From assembly GCF_003002915.1 (NCBI RefSeq), contig NZ_PVTG01000002.1:124001-188000 (forward strand): a DNA stretch of 64,000 bases, in the 5' to 3' direction. This DNA is from Geodermatophilus tzadiensis (GTDB taxonomy: Bacteria > Actinomycetota > Actinomycetes > Mycobacteriales > Geodermatophilaceae). Shown here in pieces: positions 34,200-40,209 of the stretch. Under the pieces are notes generated by a model, which did not search any database, was not told the origin of the DNA, and saw only the letters and a program-made list of their open reading frames with translations. Positions within the stretch are counted from its first letter, which is position 1, and every line of letters starts with the position of its first letter. The position numbers and the translations under genes are program-made.

Positions 34200-35588
34200 A
34201 TGTCCACACCCGCAGGAGCGCCTGCTCTCGACCGTCGGTCGCTGCGCAAGCTCATGGCCGCCGGGCTCATCGGCAGCTCGATCGAGTGGTACGACTTCTT
34301 CATCTACGCCACCGCGGCCGCGCTGGTCTTCGGTGAGCTGTTCTTCCCCAACGCCTCCCCGCTCGTCGGCACGCTGCTGTCCTTCAGCACCTTCTGGGCC
34401 GGCTTCGTCGCCCGTCCCATCGGCGGTCTGGTCTTCGGCCACTTCGGGGACAAGGTCGGCCGCAAGCCCGCCCTCGTCACGTGTCTGGTCCTGATGGGGT
34501 CGGCGACCTTCCTCATCGGCCTGCTGCCGACGGCCGACTCGATCGGCGTGCTCGCGCCGATCGCCCTGGTGGTGCTGCGGTTCCTGCAGGGCATCGCGGT
34601 CGGCGGACAGTGGGGCGGGGTCATCCTGCTGCTCACCGAGAACGCCGGGCGCGACCATCAGGGGCGCGCGGGCACCTTCGGGCAGATGGGCGTCCCCATC
34701 GGCGTCATCCTGGGCAACGTCGTGTTCCTGGTGGTCAGCGCCACCGTGAGCCCCGAGGCCTTCGTCTCCTGGGGCTGGCGCATCCCGTTCCTGGCCAGCG
34801 CCGTGCTGCTCCCCGTCGTCATGTTCATCCAGCTGCGGGTCGAGGACACCCCGGTCTTCCGCCAGCTGCAGGAGCACCACACCAAGGACCCGGCGGAGCA
34901 GGTGGCGCAGGCGCCGCTCATGGAGGTCGTGCGCAGGCACCGCAAGCCGGTGCTGCTCGGCGCGGGCCTGCTGTTCGGCACCAACGCGATCTTCTACATC
35001 AGCATCGCGGGAGTGCTGGACTACGCCACCCGCGACCTCGGCGTCGACCGCGACCAGCTGCTGTCCGTCACGCTCGTGGCCTCGGCGATCTCGGTGTTCA
35101 TCATCTACTTCAGCGGGAAGGTGTCCGACCGGGTCGGCCGCCGGCCTCCCATCCTGCTGGGCGCGGCGGTCATCGCCCTGTGGGCGTTCCCGTTCTTCTG
35201 GCTCATCGACACCGGGTCGCTGCCGCTGATCTTCCTCGCGCTCGTCGGCGGGCTGATCGGGTCCTCGCTCACCTACGGGCCCCTGGCCGCCTACCTGGCC
35301 GAGCTGTTCGAGCCGCGGATCCGCTACTCGGGGGCCTCGCTGGCCTACCAGCTGGCCGCCATCCTGGTCAGCGGGGCCACGCCGTTCCTCATGGCCGCGC
35401 TGCTCGCGGCCACCGGCTCGTCCGCCTCGGTGTCGGCCTACATCTTCCTCATGGGCGCCATCACGTTCGCCGCGGCGTTCGTCCTGCGCGAGACCCGCAC
35501 CAAGGAGGAGATCCGCCGCGGAGCGGGCACCGTCGCCGGCAGGTCGGCGACCGGGGTCCCGGCGAGCGACCCGCGCCCCGGCAGCTGA
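34200..35588 (+). CDS. MFS transporter, metabolite:H+ symporter (MHS) type
   Basis: 462 residues, twelve predicted helices. The family marks are clear: LIGSSIEWYDFFIYATAAAL, FGHFGDKVGRKPALV between helices 2 and 3, GIAVGGQWGGVILLLTENAG, and SGKVSDRVGRRPPILLGAAV in the second half. MHS proteins such as ProP, ShiA and KgtP take up osmolytes, shikimate or dicarboxylates with protons; the substrate is open. No operon partners: upstream is a palindromic repeat, downstream the tad cluster starts. Confidence 0.9.
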   Translation: MSTPAGAPALDRRSLRKLMAAGLIGSSIEWYDFFIYATAAALVFGELFFPNASPLVGTLLSFSTFWAGFVARPIGGLVFGHFGDKVGRKPALVTCLVLMGSATFLIGLLPTADSIGVLAPIALVVLRFLQGIAVGGQWGGVILLLTENAGRDHQGRAGTFGQMGVPIGVILGNVVFLVVSATVSPEAFVSWGWRIPFLASAVLLPVVMFIQLRVEDTPVFRQLQEHHTKDPAEQVAQAPLMEVVRRHRKPVLLGAGLLFGTNAIFYISIAGVLDYATRDLGVDRDQLLSVTLVASAISVFIIYFSGKVSDRVGRRPPILLGAAVIALWAFPFFWLIDTGSLPLIFLALVGGLIGSSLTYGPLAAYLAELFEPRIRYSGASLAYQLAAILVSGATPFLMAALLAATGSSASVSAYIFLMGAITFAAAFVLRETRTKEEIRRGAGTVAGRSATGVPASDPRPGS

Positions 35589-35695
35589 TCGTCGCAGCGT
35601 CGGGCGCCGTCCCCCGGTCGGGTGGTGTGCGCGGCCGCTGTCCACAGATCGGCTGACGGGCCGCCCACGCAGCGTCGCCGCCGACCTATCGTCCC

Positions 35696-36979
35696 GTGGT
35701 CCTGGGCAGGGAACGGCGGGTCGACGGGGGTGCGGTGCCGACTGCGACGAGCGCGCTCGACGTCGTCGACGGCGAGGTGCGCGAGCTGATCCGCCGCCGT
35801 GGCCTGGACCCGTTCACCGATCCGGCGCCGGTGCGGGTGCTCGTGCGCGACGTGGTCGCCGACTACTCCGAGCGGTCGCTGACCTCGGCGCTGCCGCCGA
35901 TCGGGGATCCCGACGCGGTGGTGCGCGACGTGCTCGACCGGGTGGCCGGGTTCGGGCCGCTGCAGCGCTGGTTCGACGACCCCGAGGTCGAGGAGATCTG
36001 GGTCAACGAGCCCGGCCGGGTGTTCGTGGCGCGGCGGGGGCGCAGCGAGCTGACCACCACGATCCTGGGCGCGGGGCAGCTGGCCGACCTGGTGGAGCGG
36101 ATGCTGCGCACGTCGGGGCGGCGGATCGACATGAGCCAGCCCTTCGTCGACGCGGTGCTGCCCGACGGGTCGCGGCTGCACGTGGTGATCCCCGACGTCA
36201 CCCGCCGGCACATGGCGGTCAACATCCGCAAGTTCGTGCTGCAGGCGTACTCCCTCGACGAGCTGGTGGCCGGCGGCACGCTGACGACGCAGGCGGCGCG
36301 GTTCCTGGAGGCCGCGGTGGCCGCGGGCCTGAACGTGCTGGTCTCCGGCGGCACGCAGGCGGGCAAGACCACGCTGCTCAACTGCCTGTGCGCGGCGATC
36401 CCGGCGCGGGAGCGGGTGATCACCTGCGAGGAGGTGTTCGAGCTCCGCGTGCCGCTGCCCGACGTGGTGGCGATGCAGACCCGCCAGCCCAACCTCGAGG
36501 GTGCCGGGGAGATCCCGCTGCGCCGGCTGGTCAAGGAGGCGCTGCGGATGCGGCCCTCGCGCATCGTCGTCGGCGAGGTGCGCCAGGAGGAGTGCCTCGA
36601 CCTGCTCATCGCGCTCAACAGCGGCCTGCCCGGCATGTGCACGCTGCACGCCAACAGCGCCCGCGAGGCGGTGGTGAAGATGTGCACGCTGCCGCTGCTG
36701 GCCGGCGACAACATCGGGCACGCCTTCGTCGTCCCCACGGTGGCGGCCAGCGTCGACCTGGTGGTGCACGTGGCCACCGAGCACTCCGGGCAGCGGCGGG
36801 TGCGGGAGGTCGTGGCGGTCCCGGGCCGGGCCGAGGACGGCGTGGTGGAGCTGGCCGACGTCTTCACCACGCGCGAGGGCCGGCTGGTGCGCGCCGAGGG
36901 CTTCCCGCCGCACCCCGAGCGCTTTACCGCCGCCGGGTTCGACCTGTCCGCCCTGCTGCAGGCGCCGACGTGGAGCTGA
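35696..36979 (+). CDS. cpaF: Tad/Flp pilus assembly ATPase CpaF (TadA)
   Basis: Secretion ATPase of the PulE/VirB11 family, 427 residues, GTG start. An N-terminal helical domain (LIRRRGLDPFTD, PLQRWFDDPEVEEIWVNEPG) leads to the ATPase core with Walker A G218-GTQAGKT225, the following EEVFELRVPLPDVVAMQTRQ, the Walker B region PSRIVVGEVRQEECLDLLIA and LPGMCTLHANSAREAVVKM. It should power assembly of a Tad pilus or a related secretion system at the membrane. It overlaps tadB by 10 bases. A 67-base piece of it is duplicated at 27078. Confidence 0.93.
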   Translation: MVLGRERRVDGGAVPTATSALDVVDGEVRELIRRRGLDPFTDPAPVRVLVRDVVADYSERSLTSALPPIGDPDAVVRDVLDRVAGFGPLQRWFDDPEVEEIWVNEPGRVFVARRGRSELTTTILGAGQLADLVERMLRTSGRRIDMSQPFVDAVLPDGSRLHVVIPDVTRRHMAVNIRKFVLQAYSLDELVAGGTLTTQAARFLEAAVAAGLNVLVSGGTQAGKTTLLNCLCAAIPARERVITCEEVFELRVPLPDVVAMQTRQPNLEGAGEIPLRRLVKEALRMRPSRIVVGEVRQEECLDLLIALNSGLPGMCTLHANSAREAVVKMCTLPLLAGDNIGHAFVVPTVAASVDLVVHVATEHSGQRRVREVVAVPGRAEDGVVELADVFTTREGRLVRAEGFPPHPERFTAAGFDLSALLQAPTWS

Positions 36980-37833
36980 CCGGCGCGCTGCTGGGGCTGC
37001 TGCTCGGCGTCGGGCTGCTGCTGGTGTGGCGCAGCGGTCCCCGGGCACCGCGGCGGCGGACCGGCCCGCGCCCGCCCGGACGCCGGGCGCGGCTGCTCGC
37101 CGAGGCCGGGCTGACCGGGATCAACGCCGCGCAGCTGGGAGCCCTGCAGGTCGGCCTGGGCCTGCTCGCGCTGGTCGTCGTCCTGCTGACGACGGGGACG
37201 GTGACGGTGAGCCTGGCGTTCGGGGTCTTCGGCCTCGCCGTGCCGCACGTGCAGGTGCGACGGCTGGCCGCGCGGCGCCGGGCCGACCTGCGCGAAGTGT
37301 GGCCGGAGGTGGTCGACAACCTGGCCTCGGCGGTGCGGGCGGGGCTGTCGCTGCCGGAGGCGCTGGCGGCGCTGGGCACCCGCGGGCCGGAGGTGCTGCG
37401 CCCGCCGTTCGTCCGGTTCGCCGCCGACCACCGCTCCAGCGGTCGGTTCGGCGAGAGCCTCGACCGGCTCAAGGCCGACCTCGCCGACCCCGTCGGCGAC
37501 CGGATCGTGGAGACGCTGCGGGTGGCCCGCGAGGTCGGCGGCAGTGACCTGGGCCGGGTGCTGCGCACCCTGGCCACGTTCCTGCGCGAGGACGCGCGTG
37601 CCCGCGCGGAACTCGAGACCCGGCAGGGCTGGGTGGTGCAGGCGGCGCGGCTGGCGGTCGGCGCGCCGTGGGTGGTGCTGCTCCTGCTGGCCACCCAGTC
37701 GGCGACGCTGGCCGCCTACGACTCGCCGCTGGGCACCGCGCTGCTGCTCGTCGGCGGCGCCGTCTGCCTGGTCGCCTACCGGTTGATGCTGCGGATCGGG
37801 CGGCTGCCGCAGGACGTGCGGGTGCTCCAGTGA
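36970..37833 (+). CDS. tadB: Tad inner-membrane protein TadB (T2SS-F domain)
   Basis: 287 residues with the T2SS-F helical domain: RRRADLREVWPEVVDNLASA, VRAGLSLPEALAALGTRGPE, VETLRVAREVGGSDLGRVLR and FLREDARARAELETRQGWV. There are two membrane helices near the N-terminus and two near the C-terminus. It forms the membrane platform for the pilus with TadC. The start is the GTG at 36970, inside the end of cpaF; the stop overlaps tadC. Confidence 0.9.
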   Translation: MELTGALLGLLLGVGLLLVWRSGPRAPRRRTGPRPPGRRARLLAEAGLTGINAAQLGALQVGLGLLALVVVLLTTGTVTVSLAFGVFGLAVPHVQVRRLAARRRADLREVWPEVVDNLASAVRAGLSLPEALAALGTRGPEVLRPPFVRFAADHRSSGRFGESLDRLKADLADPVGDRIVETLRVAREVGGSDLGRVLRTLATFLREDARARAELETRQGWVVQAARLAVGAPWVVLLLLATQSATLAAYDSPLGTALLLVGGAVCLVAYRLMLRIGRLPQDVRVLQ

Positions 37834-38771
37834 GTGCGTCCCTGTCGGGCGTGCTGCTCGGAGGCGCTGCGGCTGCCGGGCTGCTGCTCGTGGTCACCTT
37901 CGCGCCGCCGTTCCGCTCGGTTCGGCTGGTCGACCGGCTCGCCCCCTACGTGCACGACACCCCGCCGCCGTCACGGCTGCTCGGGACGGGGACCGAGCCC
38001 GGCCTGCTCACCGCCGCCCGGCGGGTGTTCGGGCCGGTGGTGGCCGACGGCGCGCGGCTGGTCGACCGGTTGCTCGGCGGCCGGGCCGCCATCCGCCGGC
38101 GGCTCGACGCCCTGGGCGGCGACCAGACGGTGGAGGACGTGCGGGTCGAGCAGGTGGTGTGGGGTGGGCTCGGCCTGCTCGGTGCGGCGCTGCTGGCCGG
38201 CGTCGGGTCGCTGGCGGCCGGCAGCGTCAACGTCCTGTCGGTGGCGCTGCTGTGCCTGGCCGGGCTGCTCGGCGGGGTGCTCGGCCGCGACTGGTGGCTG
38301 ACCCAGCAGGTGCGCCGGCGCGAGGAGCTGCTGCTGGCGGAGTTCCCGGTGGTCGCCGAGCTGCTGGCGCTGGCGGTGACGGCGGGGGAGAGCCCGACCG
38401 CGGCGATCGCGCGGGTCACCCGCCTCTCCGGGGGCGAGCTGGCCCGTGAGCTCGGCGCGGCGCTGGGCCGGGCACGGGCCGGGGTGCCGCTGGTGGAGGC
38501 ACTGCAGCAGGTGGCCGACCGCACGTCGGTGGACGCGCTCGCCCGTTTCGTCGACGGGCTGCTGGTGGCCATCGAGCGCGGCACGCCGCTGGCGGAGGTG
38601 CTGCGCGCGCAGGCCGCCGACGTCCGGGAGGCCGGCAAGCGCCGGCTGCTGGAGGCCGGTGGCCGCAAGGAGATCCAGATGATGGTGCCGGTCGTCTTCC
38701 TGGTGCTGCCGGTCACCGTCCTGTTCGCCCTGTTCCCGGGGCTGATCAGCATCGTCTCGCTGGCGCGGTGA
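37830..38771 (+). CDS. tadC: Tad inner-membrane protein TadC (T2SS-F domain)
   Basis: 313 residues, GTG start overlapping tadB. The same T2SS-F plan: REELLLAEFPVVAELLALAV, TAGESPTAAIARVTRLSGGE, FVDGLLVAIERGTPLAEVLR and the C-terminal helix MMVPVVFLVLPVTVLFALFP. It pairs with TadB as the second platform protein. Neither a prepilin peptidase nor a TadZ/CpaE gene is present in the cluster. Confidence 0.9.
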   Translation: MSASLSGVLLGGAAAAGLLLVVTFAPPFRSVRLVDRLAPYVHDTPPPSRLLGTGTEPGLLTAARRVFGPVVADGARLVDRLLGGRAAIRRRLDALGGDQTVEDVRVEQVVWGGLGLLGAALLAGVGSLAAGSVNVLSVALLCLAGLLGGVLGRDWWLTQQVRRREELLLAEFPVVAELLALAVTAGESPTAAIARVTRLSGGELARELGAALGRARAGVPLVEALQQVADRTSVDALARFVDGLLVAIERGTPLAEVLRAQAADVREAGKRRLLEAGGRKEIQMMVPVVFLVLPVTVLFALFPGLISIVSLAR

Positions 38772-38801
38772 GCGCCGGTGACCAACGGAGGAGGACGACG
38801 G

Positions 38802-39008
38802 ATGCGGGCCCTGGCCTGGCTTCTCACGCTCACGGCGGCGCTGGCCGCGCGGCTGCGCGGCGGTGATCCCGAGCGGGGCGACGTCCCGGGCTGGGTGATG
38901 ATCACGGTGATGACGGCGGCGCTGGTGCTGGCCATCCTCATCCCGTTCCGCGAGGCGATCGTGGCGGCGGTGACCAACGCGCTGGCGTCGGTGACCAACG
39001 GTGGCTAG
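38802..39008 (+). CDS. Small pilin-like protein of the tad cluster
   Basis: 68 residues; I take the ATG at 38802 (GGAGGAGGAC upstream) rather than the GTG at 38778. A positively charged start precedes ERGDVPGWVMITVMTAALVL, then a single long hydrophobic helix and a short polar tail. Position and size suit the Flp pilin, but the usual GATAVEYGL processing motif is replaced by GDVPGWV and no Glu stands at +5. It is either a divergent pilin or a small platform protein. It overlaps the next gene by 8 bases. Confidence 0.7.
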   Translation: MRALAWLLTLTAALAARLRGGDPERGDVPGWVMITVMTAALVLAILIPFREAIVAAVTNALASVTNGG

Positions 39009-39423
39009 GGGGCCGGGCCGCCTCGACGACGACAGCGGCGACGTCGAGCGGGGGAGCGCCGTCGTGGACTTCGTGCTGGTGTCGGTGCTCATCGTGGTGC
39101 TGCTGCTGGCGGTGCTGCAGGTGGCCGTCTACGTGCACGTGCGCAACGTGGTGGTCGCCGGCGCGCAGGAGGGTGCCCGGTTCGCGGCCAACGCCGACGT
39201 GTCGGTCTCGGAGGCGCCCGGCCGGACGCTGGCGGTGGTGGCGCGGGCCACGTCGGCGCGGACCGCCGCGGGGCTGGTGTGCTCCGCCGCGGAGGAGGTC
39301 GAGGCGAGCGGGTTGACGCTGGTGACGGTGCGCTGCGCGGGTGCGGTGCCCACGCTGCTGGCCGGGCTGGGGGACGTGCTGCCGCTGGAGGTCACCGGCC
39401 GGGCGGTGGAGGAGGCACCGTGA
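39001..39423 (+). CDS. TadE-like minor pseudopilin
   Basis: 140 residues, GTG start. The N-terminal ERGSAVVDFVLVSVLIVVLL shows the TadE pattern: a short leader, Gly-Ser-x-x-x-(Glu/Asp)-Phe and one hydrophobic helix, followed by a soluble domain with two cysteines (LVCSAAEE, VTVRCAGAV). It should be a membrane-anchored minor pilin of the Tad system. It is coupled to the next gene by a GTGA overlap. Confidence 0.85.
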   Translation: MARGPGRLDDDSGDVERGSAVVDFVLVSVLIVVLLLAVLQVAVYVHVRNVVVAGAQEGARFAANADVSVSEAPGRTLAVVARATSARTAAGLVCSAAEEVEASGLTLVTVRCAGAVPTLLAGLGDVLPLEVTGRAVEEAP

Positions 39424-39887
39424 GGTGGCTGCGCGCCCGGCTCGGTCAGCTGGACGGGGAGCGTGGGTCGGCGCTGGTGGAGTTCGTGTTCGTGGCGCTG
39501 GTGGTGTTCGTGCCGCTGGTCTACGTGGTGGCCGGGTTCTCGGCGGTGCAGCGCGGGGTGTTCGCCTCCACCGCGGCGGCGCGCGAGGCCGGACGGGCGC
39601 TGGCGACCGCGCCGGACGTGGCCACCGGGCTGGCGCGGGCGCAGCGGGCGGCGCAGCTGGCGGTCGAGGACCAGGCGGTGGACGCCGCCGACGTCGAGCT
39701 GGCCTACGCCCCGGCCGGAGCCGGCTGCGCGGCGGCCGGCGGGTACGCACCGCGGCTGGTGGCGGGGGAGGAGTTCTCGGTGTGCGCGACGGTGACGGTG
39801 CGGATCCCGCTGCTGCCGGAGTTCGTCGACGCCAACACCGCCACCGGCCAGTTCGTCGTCGAGACCGACCGCTACGTCGACGGCTGA
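39420..39887 (+). CDS. TadE-like minor pseudopilin, second copy
   Basis: 155 residues from the GTG at 39420. GERGSALVEFVFVALVVFVP is the TadE signature with Glu at the processing-site position, then one membrane helix and a soluble domain with two cysteines (GAGCAAAGG, FSVCATVTV). It closes the tad cluster. The pair of TadE-like proteins without an outer-membrane secretin fits a Gram-positive Tad system. A palindromic repeat follows about 50 bases downstream. Confidence 0.85.
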   Translation: MRWLRARLGQLDGERGSALVEFVFVALVVFVPLVYVVAGFSAVQRGVFASTAAAREAGRALATAPDVATGLARAQRAAQLAVEDQAVDAADVELAYAPAGAGCAAAGGYAPRLVAGEEFSVCATVTVRIPLLPEFVDANTATGQFVVETDRYVDG

Positions 39888-40209
39888 CCTGAGACTCAGA
39901 CCCGTCCCCGGCGAGGGCCGGCAGTCCTTCTGCGGCCGGTCGTGCTCTGCCCCCGACTGGGGGCAGAGCACGACTGCGCACGGACACTCCCGCGGCTGAC
40001 GCCCGACACGCCGGACACGCCGGGCACCGGTGACACCGCGCGCAGCCGGCCCTGGTGGGTGCCCGCCGACCGCGCCACCGTGCACCCCGGGAGGCGGCGC
40101 CCGAGCGCGCGGGAGTGTGCGACCGCCGTATCAGCCCGGCTCCGCCCGCCTCCTGGGGGAGTGGCCCGGCGTGGGTCACGGCTGGCCCAGCACGGAGGGG
40201 ACGACGCCG
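39888..40209. other. 322-base gene-free stretch after the tad cluster
   Basis: It holds palindromic repeat copy 3 (39939-39974). The remainder reads as a Pro/Arg-rich extension in the frame of the next gene but lacks coding character. It includes short tandem GACACGCCG-like units around 40008-40038. It should contain the promoter of the dioxygenase fusion gene, though no convincing -35/-10 pair was seen. Confidence 0.5.
39939..39974. repeat. Intergenic palindromic repeat, copy 3 (terminator-like)
   Basis: Sixteen-base-pair stem (GTCGTGCTCTGCCCCC pairing with GGGGGCAGAGCACGAC) with a 4-base loop, flanked by GCGGCCG and TGCGCAC as at copies 1 and 2. It lies 51 bases after the last tad gene. 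Confidence 0.85.

Noticed and set aside
35639-35647. TGTCCACAG, resembling a DnaA box, just before cpaF
   Set aside because: Single, imperfect site with no cluster, AT-rich region or dnaA/dnaN neighbours; not an origin.
40030-40209. In-frame extension of the dioxygenase fusion to an upstream ATG
   Set aside because: The added 60 residues are Pro/Gly/Arg-rich with no family match, while the GTG at 40210 has a good ribosome site.
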